From Burkholderia stabilis (lineage in GTDB: Bacteria > Pseudomonadota > Gammaproteobacteria > Burkholderiales > Burkholderiaceae), in contig NZ_CP016444.1 of NCBI RefSeq assembly GCF_001742165.1, positions 1 through 64,000 of the forward strand: 64,000 bases of DNA, written 5' to 3'. Below, piece by piece: positions 51,321-60,861 of the stretch. The notes under the pieces were generated by a model. The model did not search any database. It was not told the DNA's origin and saw nothing but the letters and a program-made list of their open reading frames with translations. The translations under genes and the position numbers were made by a program. The stretch's first letter is position 1; each line of letters begins with the position of its first letter.

Positions 51321-54245
51321 ATGCCCCTGCATGATGTCCGAACGCAGCGTCCTTCCGATGAGCATTTCACGCTGTTCGGCCGTTTTGCCATCGGGCGCAC
51401 GTCCCGCTGCCTGTGGGCGGAGGGGAAAGCGCTCGCGCTCAATGAACGGGCCACCGACTTGCTGATCACCTTGGTCGACGCGGGCGGCAGGATCGTCTCG
51501 ATCGAACAACTGCAGCAGCATGTCTGGCCCGGCTCGTCCGTTTCGGCCACCAGCGTTCAGGCGTTGGTATCGCAATTGCGCACTGTGCTGGGCGACGATC
51601 GGGACGTGATCGAGACCGTGCCGCGCCGCGGTTATCGCTTCGCCGCCGAGTGGTGCGACATTCGCGACGAGTGGGTCGGCCCCGACGGCAGGAGCGATGC
51701 AGTCGATCCGGCGAAATGCGCATTGCGCGACATGCTGCAGGCAGGCAGGCGCGACGAACGCGCCGCGGGTTCGCTCGATGACGATGTCGAGCACCCGCCG
51801 TTGATCGGGCGGGATGCGGAGCTCTCCGAGTTGTTGATGCTTGCGCCGAAACATCGGCTGATTACGTTGACCAGCCCGGCCGGCAATGGAAAAACGCGGC
51901 TCGCGCACGAGGCAGCGCTGCGCACCGCACCATTGTTCCGCGATGGCGTTGCCTACGTCGATCTAGTCGACCTGACACTGCCCGAACTCATCGCGGACGT
52001 CATTGCGGCAAAAATCCGGCCCTTTTCACCGCATGCGTCATCGGGGTCGGCTGGACTCGTCGAGCAATTGACGGATCGACGAATGCTGCTGGTCATCGAT
52101 CATTGCGATCACCTCGCGCAAGAGGTCGCCGCACTCGTCGAGACAGTGCTGAATGCGACCGAGGTGTGCCTGATCGTGTGCGCCGAAGCACCGTTGTTTA
52201 TTGCCGAAGAATGTGTGCTGCCATTGGCGCCGTTGCGCTTCGGTGGGCGATCGTCATTCGATGCGGCGCCCGACGTGCCGGACACGCCCGCGTCGGATGC
52301 CTGCCGGCTGCTTGTCGCGCAGCTCGAAGCAAGCGGGGTATGGCCGTCCGCCGAACGCATCGGAACAACGTCGGAGCGCACGTGCACCGTTCCATTCGAC
52401 GCGATTCTCGAACCGATCTCCCGGGCGTTGAGCGGCAATCCGCTCGCACTCGAGCTGGCTGCACGTCAGATCGCGCGCGCCGTGCGTGGCCGAACGACGA
52501 TCGCCAGCGCGCTCGAGGACTGGTACGCGCGGTGGCGTCGGCTCACGCTGCATCGAACCGGAAGTCACGAGGTTGCAACAGGGCCGGCTGCGCTGGTGTC
52601 GTCCGTGGTCGCCATGGCCTATGCCACCCTCGATACCGCTGCGCAGCACGTATTGTGTTGCGTCAGCCTGATCGGCGGACCGTTCGACCTTGCTGACGCA
52701 TGTGCCGTCTCCATTCGACCGGAAGAAACGGGCACCCGGGATGCGGAAGACAGGCTGCAGACGATCATGTCGAGCCTGATCGACGCCGGCCTGGTCGATG
52801 CAGGTCCATCGGCCGATCCTGGCGGCCCTCTTGAAGTCCCTCGGCCCGTGCGACGATTCGCATTGGAGATCCTGACGCATCGTTCCGACTACGCAGACCT
52901 GTCGGTGCGTCATGCCAAATGGGTCGTCCAGAAAATCAGCCCCCCGCCGGGTCGGGATGGCGCGCCTGCCGACCCACGCCGCGACCACGCCCCGACGCTT
53001 GCGGACCTGCGACGCGCACTCGGCTTTTCGAGCAGCGCAGGTTATCCGCGGATCGTCGTGGAACTGCTGCGACATTCGGGGCCGGTCTGGATCGGCGCAC
53101 GTCTCGCCAGCGAATGGCTCGCATGGATTCGCCGCGTGCTGGAACACGATCCGTCGCGCCCGGCCCTCAAGGTCCGCGATCACATGCTTTTATATTTGTC
53201 CGTGGCGCAGTCCGTGCAGCACGTCGCGTCGACAGCGGATGTCATTGCGTCATGGTGGCGCGTCTATGAGCTCGCCACTGCCTGCGCCGACGACGGCAAC
53301 CGCGTGCTCGCGCTATCGCTGTTGTTGATGCGTTCGCTCGAAGCCGGTTTCAATGACGATTCGCCCGAACTTCTGATGCAGGTGCGGGCGCGGATCCTGC
53401 ACGAATGCGCCACTTCGTCGTCACATCGCGGCTTCGCGCTATTGCACGGCGCGCTGCTGACCTTCGATGGCCGGCACGATGAGGCGATCAGCCTGTTTTC
53501 TCCGCCGGACGAAAATGCGTGGCCGGTTGGCGAACGGCAGGAAACGAACACGCCCGACTACGTCGCGGTGGTGTCGGACAACGCGCTGGCCATGTCGCTG
53601 TGGCTTACCGGCGCGCACACGATCTCGCATCCGCTGTTGTTGCGCGCGTTGCAGGATGCACGACAATCGACCGATCCGATCGCACGTTGCGCCACCGCGA
53701 TGTTGGCGTGCGTCCTGTGCCTGCTGGAAGGAAACACGCAACGTGTCGCACAACAGGCCCGGTTGCTGCTGGAGATCGCGCAACGCAACGGGTTGCAAGG
53801 CTGGACGAGTGTCGGACGCAGTTTCCTGCAGTGGACGCGTGCAATCGACGAGACGCACGACGAAGCGTGCGCGCTGACGCGACTGGCGCTGGGCAATCTT
53901 GCCCGCGGGCACACGACCATCGTCGATCTGGTCGTGCTGGAACGGTTTTGCGGGCTCGTATTGAGCAAGGTGGATGTTTCGATACTGATTCCGCAGCTGG
54001 AGCAGATGATCGCCAATCTGCCGGGCGGTGGACGCAGGTGGTTGATGCCGGAGGCATGGCGCGTGTATGCGGTCATCCAGCACCGCGCGGGGCTGCCTGC
54101 CGAGAAGGTGCACGCGGCGCTCGAGCAAGCGGCGCACGAAGCCCGGCAACAACGTGCGTCGCTACTTTGGCGCCGGATCTCGGCCACCCGGGAGCACATC
54201 GTGTCGTCGCACAAGGCCGAGGAAGGCCACGACACCACCACCTGA
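51321..54245 (+). CDS. Large winged-helix/ATPase (STAND-like) transcriptional regulator
   Basis: A 974-aa regulator. The N-terminal OmpR-type winged helix (about 15-110) contains LNERATDLLITLVDAGGRIV and ends VIETVPRRGYRFAAEW. A P-loop ATPase follows: Walker A SPAGNGKTRLA (near 186-196) and Walker B MLLVIDHCDHL (near 255). The C-terminal half is helical and TPR-like. This is the architecture of the predicted-ATPase/SARP-like activators that integrate a signal through nucleotide-driven oligomerisation. ATG 51321 has GAGAG upstream. It is divergent from the XRE-cupin gene with shared operators between them, and convergent with the MFS operon. Confidence 0.85.
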   Translation: MPLHDVRTQRPSDEHFTLFGRFAIGRTSRCLWAEGKALALNERATDLLITLVDAGGRIVSIEQLQQHVWPGSSVSATSVQALVSQLRTVLGDDRDVIETVPRRGYRFAAEWCDIRDEWVGPDGRSDAVDPAKCALRDMLQAGRRDERAAGSLDDDVEHPPLIGRDAELSELLMLAPKHRLITLTSPAGNGKTRLAHEAALRTAPLFRDGVAYVDLVDLTLPELIADVIAAKIRPFSPHASSGSAGLVEQLTDRRMLLVIDHCDHLAQEVAALVETVLNATEVCLIVCAEAPLFIAEECVLPLAPLRFGGRSSFDAAPDVPDTPASDACRLLVAQLEASGVWPSAERIGTTSERTCTVPFDAILEPISRALSGNPLALELAARQIARAVRGRTTIASALEDWYARWRRLTLHRTGSHEVATGPAALVSSVVAMAYATLDTAAQHVLCCVSLIGGPFDLADACAVSIRPEETGTRDAEDRLQTIMSSLIDAGLVDAGPSADPGGPLEVPRPVRRFALEILTHRSDYADLSVRHAKWVVQKISPPPGRDGAPADPRRDHAPTLADLRRALGFSSSAGYPRIVVELLRHSGPVWIGARLASEWLAWIRRVLEHDPSRPALKVRDHMLLYLSVAQSVQHVASTADVIASWWRVYELATACADDGNRVLALSLLLMRSLEAGFNDDSPELLMQVRARILHECATSSSHRGFALLHGALLTFDGRHDEAISLFSPPDENAWPVGERQETNTPDYVAVVSDNALAMSLWLTGAHTISHPLLLRALQDARQSTDPIARCATAMLACVLCLLEGNTQRVAQQARLLLEIAQRNGLQGWTSVGRSFLQWTRAIDETHDEACALTRLALGNLARGHTTIVDLVVLERFCGLVLSKVDVSILIPQLEQMIANLPGGGRRWLMPEAWRVYAVIQHRAGLPAEKVHAALEQAAHEARQQRASLLWRRISATREHIVSSHKAEEGHDTTT

Positions 54246-54347
54246 TCCGGGCTGCGTGTGTCGCGGGCTGGCCGGACGCCGGCCCGGGCCGACGATCCGT
54301 CGGCCATCGATACGCTTCCGGGTACCGGCGTCTCGCCTGCCCGCCAA

Positions 54348-55619
54348 TCAACGATCGGCTTGCGGATACGTCACGGGCATACCCTGCGGGGGGAATGCGT
54401 CCACGGGCATGTCGTGCCGAGTGGGGCGATACTTCGGAAGCCTGACGAGCACGAGGGCGGAAACGAGCAGCAGGATCGCATCGACCCAAAGCGGCACGTT
54501 GTACGATCCCGATCGGGCATGAAGGAAAGCCATGACCATCGGGCTGAGACCAAGGCATGCGATGAATGCGCCGAAGATCCACCCGAACACCCTGCCGTAC
54601 GACTGCTTTCCAAAGTAACGGGATATCAGGTACCCCAGCAGGTCGCCTTCGGTGCCGAGCGCGAAGCCTACCGCGATCGCGGAAAAAGGCGCTGCCGCGA
54701 TTCCGAACGTCGCGAGCGCGGCGTATCCGGTCGCCGCGATTACCGCGATGGTTCCCAGGATATACGGGCCAAAGATGCGGTCGGCGCTCCAGCCTCCCAG
54801 CAGCCGGCCCGCGATGCCGGAAATCCCGACGAGCCCGGCGATTTTGGCGGCATTCACGGCAGTCATCCCGCCATCGACCAGCATCGGCGTCAAATGCACG
54901 AGCATGCCGCCCACTGCGAGCGAATAACATCCGAGCCCGAGCATCAACTTCGAGAAGATCGCACGTCGCTCCTTCGCACTGAACAGGTTGTCGTCCGATG
55001 CAACGACGGTCGATTTCGACGCGCGGACTGCCGCCGGTTGCACGAGCGACAGCACAGCGAGTAACGGAAGCATGGCGGCTGTCAGCGCAGCCAGCGTCAG
55101 ATACCCCGCCTGCCATCCATGCGCGGCAATGACGGTTGCGACGAGAAGCGGGGCAAAGGTTGCAACCAGGCTCGGCCCCAGAAGGGTGATCCCGAGGGCG
55201 AGCCCTTTCGTCGCTTCGAACTGATGGACCACCAGCCGCGTATACGCAACCGGGGCGGCTCCTGCGCCCAAAGCGGCAATCGCGAGCTGGATCGCGTAAA
55301 ACTGCATCAGGGAAAAGCGATGCAGTCCAAGCGCCGAAAACAAAGCGGCAGCCATCACGAGCGAGCATGCCGTGACCCTGGCCACGCCGAATCTGTCCAT
55401 CAGCAGCCCGGCGATGGGTGACACGACTGCCAGCATCAGCGTGGAAAGCAATACCGCGAAGGACAGTTCGCTACGGGTCCATCCGAGATCATGCGTCATG
55501 TACGGGAAAAAAACGCCCGATGTATAGAGGGGCAGGGAAGAAATCCCCAGCCCGCATCCGAACATGGCGACCATGATCAGTAACCAGTTCCGCTTGAATT
55601 CATCGAAGGTCGAGTTCAT
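54348..55619 (-). CDS. Major facilitator superfamily transporter
   Basis: A 423-aa MFS permease with about 12 transmembrane helices and a central charged loop near residues 190-215. The first helix (WLLIMVAMFGCGLGISSLPL) and the loop after helix 2-3 (GLLMDRFGVARVT, an A-like motif) are typical of the oxalate/formate-antiporter or monocarboxylate-porter-like class. AGGAAGTG precedes ATG 55619. It is last in the hydrolase-SDR-MFS set and probably imports the substrate of the pathway. Confidence 0.92.
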   Translation of the reverse strand: MNSTFDEFKRNWLLIMVAMFGCGLGISSLPLYTSGVFFPYMTHDLGWTRSELSFAVLLSTLMLAVVSPIAGLLMDRFGVARVTACSLVMAAALFSALGLHRFSLMQFYAIQLAIAALGAGAAPVAYTRLVVHQFEATKGLALGITLLGPSLVATFAPLLVATVIAAHGWQAGYLTLAALTAAMLPLLAVLSLVQPAAVRASKSTVVASDDNLFSAKERRAIFSKLMLGLGCYSLAVGGMLVHLTPMLVDGGMTAVNAAKIAGLVGISGIAGRLLGGWSADRIFGPYILGTIAVIAATGYAALATFGIAAAPFSAIAVGFALGTEGDLLGYLISRYFGKQSYGRVFGWIFGAFIACLGLSPMVMAFLHARSGSYNVPLWVDAILLLVSALVLVRLPKYRPTRHDMPVDAFPPQGMPVTYPQADR

Positions 55620-55965
55620 CGATTCACTTCCTAAATGGTGCGACGGTTCCCCTTTGCGAAGTACGACGCGCTTCCATGGAATCCGCAAAACGGAACGGCC
55701 TGTCTACACGAGTGCACGGCAGGCCGGGCAGACGCACTGCCGGGCAGCCACGAAAATGCTGGCGCGACCGGCTGAAGCCGGGCGCCATTTCAGCTCGCGA
55801 TATTCCCGGCTTGTCGACACCGGCGTCGGCAAGCCGAAAAATGAATGATCAACGGACTCCGACGCGTATCTCGCCGATTGCTCGTCACATGATCGTCACC
55901 GGATTCCTGTTCGAAATCCCGTCGGCGATGATGCCATTTGCGCGGACGTCCGTCGATTCGCCCGG
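55620..55965. other. Gap between SDR and MFS genes
   Basis: 346 bases with no supported gene. A 9-base direct repeat (GCCGGGCAG twice, seven bases apart, near 55720-55745) is present. The gap is long enough for an internal promoter for the transporter, but none is evident and the 16-bp operator is absent. Confidence 0.5.
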
Positions 55966-56748
55966 TCAGTCCGAGGAGAAATCCGCCCCGGCCGAATACC
56001 CTTCGTCCGCAAGAACGAAGCTGCCGTGCATCGCGCGCGCGGCGTCGGAAACGAGGAACAGCGCGATTTGCGCGATGTCCTCCGGTGACGAGTAGGCATT
56101 CCCGCTGGGCGTCTGATCCACGATCTCCTTGAGGACCGATGCGTATTCCGGGTCCTTGCGAATATATTCGTTGATGGGCGTTGCGGTGTTTCCCGGCCCG
56201 ATCGCATTGATGTTGATGCCGTGTGGCGCCAGCTCGAACACCAGCGTCTTGGTCAGCATGATGACGGCCGCTTTTGTCGCACAGTAGGCGGCAAAGGAGC
56301 CGAATCCCATGATCCCGCACACGGAGGCAATGTTTACGATCTTGCCGTAGCCGTTTCGCTTCATCTCCGGCACGACGGCGCTGATCGCGTTCCACGTACC
56401 CTTGACGTTGATGTCGACGGTCTTGTTCATGTTGCTCTTGTCGTCGGAATCGATCGGCGTCGGCACGAACACACCCGCGCAGTTCACGAGAATATCGATC
56501 CTGCCGAAATCGGCGACGATCTCCTTTGCCAGTTGCGTCATCGCATCCGCATCACGGACATCTGCCGCATATCCTTTTGCCCTGCCCTCCGCGGCGCCCA
56601 GCGTCCTTGCGACGGCCACCGCTTTCTCGACGCTGCTCGATGCCACGACGGCGACGATCGCCCCCTCTTGCGACAAGGCTCGGGAGACCGCTTCGCCAAT
56701 GCCTTGAGACCCGCCCGTCACGAGCGCTACCTTCCCCTTCAGCTTCAT
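55966..56748 (-). CDS. Short-chain dehydrogenase/reductase
   Basis: A 260-aa classical SDR. The cofactor site TGGSQGIGEAV (about 11-21), the NCAG motif (VNCAGV), the catalytic YCATK (Tyr-x-x-x-Lys) and the GPGNTATPI segment are intact, so it should be an active NAD(P)-dependent oxidoreductase of an alcohol/ketone. AGGAG precedes ATG 56748. It lies 66 bases after the alpha/beta hydrolase. Confidence 0.93.
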   Translation of the reverse strand: MKLKGKVALVTGGSQGIGEAVSRALSQEGAIVAVVASSSVEKAVAVARTLGAAEGRAKGYAADVRDADAMTQLAKEIVADFGRIDILVNCAGVFVPTPIDSDDKSNMNKTVDINVKGTWNAISAVVPEMKRNGYGKIVNIASVCGIMGFGSFAAYCATKAAVIMLTKTLVFELAPHGININAIGPGNTATPINEYIRKDPEYASVLKEIVDQTPSGNAYSSPEDIAQIALFLVSDAARAMHGSFVLADEGYSAGADFSSD

Positions 56749-56814
56749 GAACCTGCTCCTGTTCAGGATAACAAACTGTCGATCAGTCGATCGATCTGCA
56801 TTGCGGTGCCGGAC

Positions 56815-58026
56815 TCAGGCCAGCGCCGGAAATCGGGCCCGCGCGCTCGCCTGGTCGACGCCGAGTTTTTCGGCCAACCAGTCGCAGACGAATTCCTGAC
56901 CGAGCGTCGGATTGTCGATCTGGCAATGCGCGGCACCGGTTTCTTCCGGATAGAAGAGCTTGAGTTCGGCGTTCACGCCGTTCTTTTTCGCATAGTCGTA
57001 GGTGTCGGTTGCCGTTTCGAGGCCGAGCCAATCCTCGGTTCCCTGGAGGACGAGATACGGCACGCTGATGCGGTCGATGACGCCGTTCAACGAGAACACC
57101 TTGGCCCGCTGAACCACCGCTTCAGGTGTCGAGCATCCGAAGACCCATTTCAGGTGGCCCCAGATCAGCTTGTCGGGAAAATCCAGCCACTCGGCGAACA
57201 GCGACGACATGTCGAACATCACCGAATCGGAGACAACGGCAGCGACCCGCTTTTCCTCCGCCGCGGCCAGCGCAGCGTAGACACCCCCTACGCTGGCACC
57301 GTACAGGCCGATTCGGGTCGAATCGACGTCCGGGCGCGTCAGCAGATAGTCGACACATGCGCCCACCGGCACATGCGTGTCCGGACGGTTGACGATTTTT
57401 TGCCTGCGCAGCGTGCCGCCTTGTCCGGGCAGATCGACCAGCAACAGCGACATGCCTCGGGGAAGCGCGTGCTTGGGCATCTCGTGAAGGAGCTCGTCCT
57501 TGTACTCGTCGAGTCCGCCGAAAGCGATCACGACCGGCGATCGAACGTCGCTGCCTGCGCAGGGGATGAAATAGGCATCCAGGTGCGCCCCGTTCTCGTA
57601 GGGGACCCTGACGACTTCGCCGGCTGGCGTGAGACCCGCCAGATAACGCTTCGAGCAGCGCTCCACGCTTTCGAAGGTATCGGTGCGTCGCGGGTCGTCG
57701 TGCCCGAGATAGAACTCCGACGAGCGATAGTAGTTGGCCGCACGCAGCCAGTTGCTGCTCGCCGTACGAAAGCGCTTCAATTCGAAGGCTTCGTTGGCAC
57801 GCGCCTCGCTCGTCCGCGCGAGAGCTTGCCACTCGCGATACCAGCTCTCGGTATCTCCCGGCGTCATCCGTGATGCGGCGAGAAAGCACTCGCTGATCAG
57901 ACTGGCCCCTTCCTGCGCGGCACCCAGCGTGCGCGCGAACTGAAAACTCAACTCGGGTTGCCCCGGCCATTGAACCCAGCCGTTCTTCTCGTAACGACCG
58001 GGTACTACCACGCTCTTCGTATCCAT
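56815..58026 (-). CDS. Alpha/beta hydrolase with N-terminal helical domain
   Basis: A 403-aa hydrolase. The nucleophile elbow is GASVGG (LYGASVGGVYA), preceded by GGLDEYKDELLHEM and followed by the C-terminal acid/His region (GTEDWLGLETATDTYDYAKK; GAAHCQIDNP with the catalytic His). An N-terminal helical part (about 60-140) precedes the core, as in the FrsA/DUF1100 group and in 2,6-dihydropseudooxynicotine hydrolase, a C-C bond hydrolase of nicotine breakdown. Substrate unknown. GGAGAG precedes ATG 58026. The 455-base upstream gap holds a 16-bp operator copy. Confidence 0.85.
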   Translation of the reverse strand: MDTKSVVVPGRYEKNGWVQWPGQPELSFQFARTLGAAQEGASLISECFLAASRMTPGDTESWYREWQALARTSEARANEAFELKRFRTASSNWLRAANYYRSSEFYLGHDDPRRTDTFESVERCSKRYLAGLTPAGEVVRVPYENGAHLDAYFIPCAGSDVRSPVVIAFGGLDEYKDELLHEMPKHALPRGMSLLLVDLPGQGGTLRRQKIVNRPDTHVPVGACVDYLLTRPDVDSTRIGLYGASVGGVYAALAAAEEKRVAAVVSDSVMFDMSSLFAEWLDFPDKLIWGHLKWVFGCSTPEAVVQRAKVFSLNGVIDRISVPYLVLQGTEDWLGLETATDTYDYAKKNGVNAELKLFYPEETGAAHCQIDNPTLGQEFVCDWLAEKLGVDQASARARFPALA

Positions 58027-58305
58027 CTTCTGTCTCTCTCCATGTTTGCTTTGACAAACCAAAACACGACCAACCTTCTTCTTTCATTCCGTTTGCTGCG
58101 GGTCTCATGCCGACGGGTTCGACACATACCGTCGGTGCCTCGCAAGCCGCGCGCCCCGAGCCTTTCGGGCATCCGAACAGGCCGGACGCTCACGCGCTCA
58201 TCACGTCCGGCATGTTCGCGACACAACCTCCCTCCATCGCCCTTTCACCCCTCAGGTATTCCTCTGAGCTTTGCGTGAACCCCAGCCATATCAAATCAGC
58301 CTGAA

Positions 58306-58321
58306 TTTACGGATACGTAAA
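58306..58321. promoter_or_regulatory. Candidate operator, copy 3 (hydrolase operon)
   Basis: TTTACGGATACGTAAA, flanked by AA and TT to give a longer palindrome. It lies 280 bases upstream of the hydrolase start in the 58027-58481 gap, about 7 kb from the regulator copies. The rest of that gap holds no supported gene. Confidence 0.65.
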
Positions 58322-58481
58322 TTTCGATTCATGATAGCGGGTCTGTTATCACATATCAAGATGATGTTCCGTTGACGCCCCGGAAGCGTCGGCGCCCCGG
58401 TCGTGTCGGCTCCGAAGGACGGTTACCGTACCTGTTGACCGGGATGCCGCCGTCCGGATGCCGAACGTGGAATCCGTGACG

Positions 58482-59768
58482 TCAAGCGAGCGAGCGCATC
58501 ACGTCTGACAGAACCGCTTCGAGGCTGGTCATGAACAGATCGACGTGGTCCGGTTGAAAAATGAGTTGCGGTCTCAACTTGAGGACGTTGCCGTGCGGCC
58601 CGGTGGCACTGATCAGAATGCCTTTCCTGCGCATGCCGTTCACCACCTCTGGCGTATCGTCGCTCAACGGCGCTCTGGTTTGCCGGTCCTTCACCAGATC
58701 GACCCCGATGAAGAAACCTGCACCGCGAATGTCCCCGATCAGCGGGCACCTGTCCTGAAGATCGTGAAGTCTCGACCGGAAATAGTGTCCCGTGCTTTGC
58801 ACGTTGAGCATCAACCCTTCGTCCCGGATCGCATTCAGAACCGCAAGGCCCGCGGCGCAGGCCACCGGATTGCCGCCAAACGTGTTGAAGTATCTCGTCC
58901 GACCGGCGAACGCGTCGATCAGCGGCGTCCGTGCGACGATGCCGGCAACCGGATACCCGTTTCCCATTGGCTTCCCGAGCGTGACGATGTCCGGAACGAC
59001 GCCGTGGCGCTCGAAACCCCACATGGCGGATCCGGTGCGGCCAAAGCCGGCCTGGACCTCGTCCGCGATGAAGAGTCCGCCCTCGCGACGGATCAGATCG
59101 ACCGCCGGGCCCAGGAAACCGGCAGGATCACCGAAAATGCCGTCGCTGCTGAAGATCGTGTCGACGATCAGCGCAGCAGGCTGAATGCCGTGCCGCTTCA
59201 TGTCGGCGACTGCCGCGGCAACGCTCTCGGCAAACCCGGAAGCGACCTGTTCCGCCGTGTATGTCCGATAGGTGTCGGGGGCCGGGACGGTGCGCACATG
59301 ATGGCCAAGCGGCACCCCGGCTCCGAACGAAGGCGAGATCTCGGCGATCGAACTGGTGACGCCGTGGTACGCCAGCCGGGTCACGATGATGCCTGTTCCG
59401 TTCGTTGCCGCTCGTGCGACGCGCAACGCAAGATCGTTCGCTTCGCTGCCCGTGCAAGTGAACATCACCTTGTCGAGCTCCGCCGGAAAAAGCGCGAGCA
59501 GGCGATCCGAATACTCGAGAATCCGCTCTTCGACATAGCGGGTATGCGTCGCCAGCACGGCCATCTGGCCGGAGATCGCCGCCATGACGCCGGGATGGGC
59601 GTGCCCTATCGACGGCACGTTGTTGTACACGTCCAGGTAGCGCCTTCCGTCCACATCGTGAAGCCATACACCCTCGGCGCTTCTGGCATGGACGGGTTCA
59701 TCGTAGAACAGACGGTAAGCCGGGCCGAGATTGTTCTGGCGACGCAAAATCGAATCGGTTGTATCCAT
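58482..59768 (-). CDS. Class III PLP-dependent aminotransferase/phospho-lyase family
   Basis: A 428-aa fold-type I PLP enzyme of class III. Visible motifs are GSEANDLALRVAR (PLP phosphate region), LFIADEVQAGFGRTG (Asp binding the pyridine nitrogen) and TLGKPMGNGYPVAG (Schiff-base Lys). Its neighbour is an APH-like kinase. The same pairing is known for hydroxylysine kinase and 5-phosphohydroxylysine phospho-lyase, and for ethanolamine-phosphate phospho-lyase, so this protein may be a phospho-lyase rather than a transaminase. It starts 25 bases after the kinase stop. Confidence 0.85.
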   Translation of the reverse strand: MDTTDSILRRQNNLGPAYRLFYDEPVHARSAEGVWLHDVDGRRYLDVYNNVPSIGHAHPGVMAAISGQMAVLATHTRYVEERILEYSDRLLALFPAELDKVMFTCTGSEANDLALRVARAATNGTGIIVTRLAYHGVTSSIAEISPSFGAGVPLGHHVRTVPAPDTYRTYTAEQVASGFAESVAAAVADMKRHGIQPAALIVDTIFSSDGIFGDPAGFLGPAVDLIRREGGLFIADEVQAGFGRTGSAMWGFERHGVVPDIVTLGKPMGNGYPVAGIVARTPLIDAFAGRTRYFNTFGGNPVACAAGLAVLNAIRDEGLMLNVQSTGHYFRSRLHDLQDRCPLIGDIRGAGFFIGVDLVKDRQTRAPLSDDTPEVVNGMRRKGILISATGPHGNVLKLRPQLIFQPDHVDLFMTSLEAVLSDVMRSLA

Positions 59769-59793
59769 TGAACTTCTCACGATAGGGTTGAGA

Positions 59794-60861
59794 CTATCCG
59801 CGAGGATCGCGAATGGCCTGAAAGCGGGCACTGGCCTGCGCGTCGGAGATTTGCGCCAGGCGCCTCAAACCGATCCATGCATTTGCATTGTTTCGCAGAA
59901 TGTAGGCGCTGTTCGACGGATGCAGCGATGCACGCCATTCCGTGATGGCGACGGTCATGACCAATCGCGCGATGATCAACGGAAAGAGTGCCTGAAGCTC
60001 CATGGTGTCCAGCGGCATCTCGCCATGGTACGCAGCAACCAGTTCCACGACGGGCGCCAGCGGATCACCGGAGTCCGAAATGAAATAAGAGGCTGCCGTC
60101 GCGAGGTCGTTGATCAACGGCGCCTTGACGATATCCCCAAAATCGATGACGCCGGACACGCCGTTGGTCGCAGGATCGACCAGGACGTTGTACGGATTCA
60201 TGTCATTGTGGATGAACTGTTCCCGCAGCGATCCCGACAGCGGTTCGATGCATGCTTGAAAGCGCTCGAATGACTCGACGGCCAATCGTTGGCGATCCGA
60301 ACCTTCGATGAATTCCAGTAAACCCTTGACCCGGTCCATACGCTTCAGATCCCACAGAAGGTCGCGATCGGGAGCCGGGTACGCGAAATCCGCGAGGGCG
60401 CGCCCGATCCGGGCGTGTGTCTGCCCGATCGAGCGCCGGCAGAATCGGTCGACCTCGACCTGATGCAATGGCGTTCCCTGAAGAAAGCTGAACAATCGCA
60501 CGGTCGCCATCCGGCCGTCAGGGAGGCAAAACCAACCGGCGTCGGCTCCAGCGTTCGTCGACAGCACGATGGGAACCGGAATGGACGAATCGGTCGCCTC
60601 GATGTGACGCAGCGCCTTCGTGACGAGTTCCGTCACCTGCGCAGGCTCGGACGGGTGCGTGATCTTGAGCACGTACCGGCGTGCCTCGCCGTCCTCCACC
60701 AGGTAATTGAGATCGCGCTCGCCGGTGAGTCTCTTGAGGGAACGCGGCTCGAACGAATAAACGGCTCGCACGATGTCGCAAGCCACCTCGTCATGCACCG
60801 CCGGCATGGCTTCGGTGAGCGTCTTGTCGAAGACGTAGTCGGTGTCGGTCCGCCCGCTCAT
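59794..60861 (-). CDS. APH-family small-molecule kinase
   Basis: A 355-aa protein of the aminoglycoside/choline/homoserine kinase fold. The Brenner loop HNDMNPYNVL (catalytic Asp, Mg-binding Asn) and the DFGD motif (VIDFGDIVKAP) are intact. It resembles hydroxylysine kinase and homoserine kinase type II more than resistance enzymes, and its operon partner is a class III PLP enzyme. Expected role: ATP- or GTP-dependent phosphorylation of a hydroxy-amine. The start overlaps the hydantoinase B stop by four bases. Confidence 0.88.
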   Translation of the reverse strand: MSGRTDTDYVFDKTLTEAMPAVHDEVACDIVRAVYSFEPRSLKRLTGERDLNYLVEDGEARRYVLKITHPSEPAQVTELVTKALRHIEATDSSIPVPIVLSTNAGADAGWFCLPDGRMATVRLFSFLQGTPLHQVEVDRFCRRSIGQTHARIGRALADFAYPAPDRDLLWDLKRMDRVKGLLEFIEGSDRQRLAVESFERFQACIEPLSGSLREQFIHNDMNPYNVLVDPATNGVSGVIDFGDIVKAPLINDLATAASYFISDSGDPLAPVVELVAAYHGEMPLDTMELQALFPLIIARLVMTVAITEWRASLHPSNSAYILRNNANAWIGLRRLAQISDAQASARFQAIRDPRG

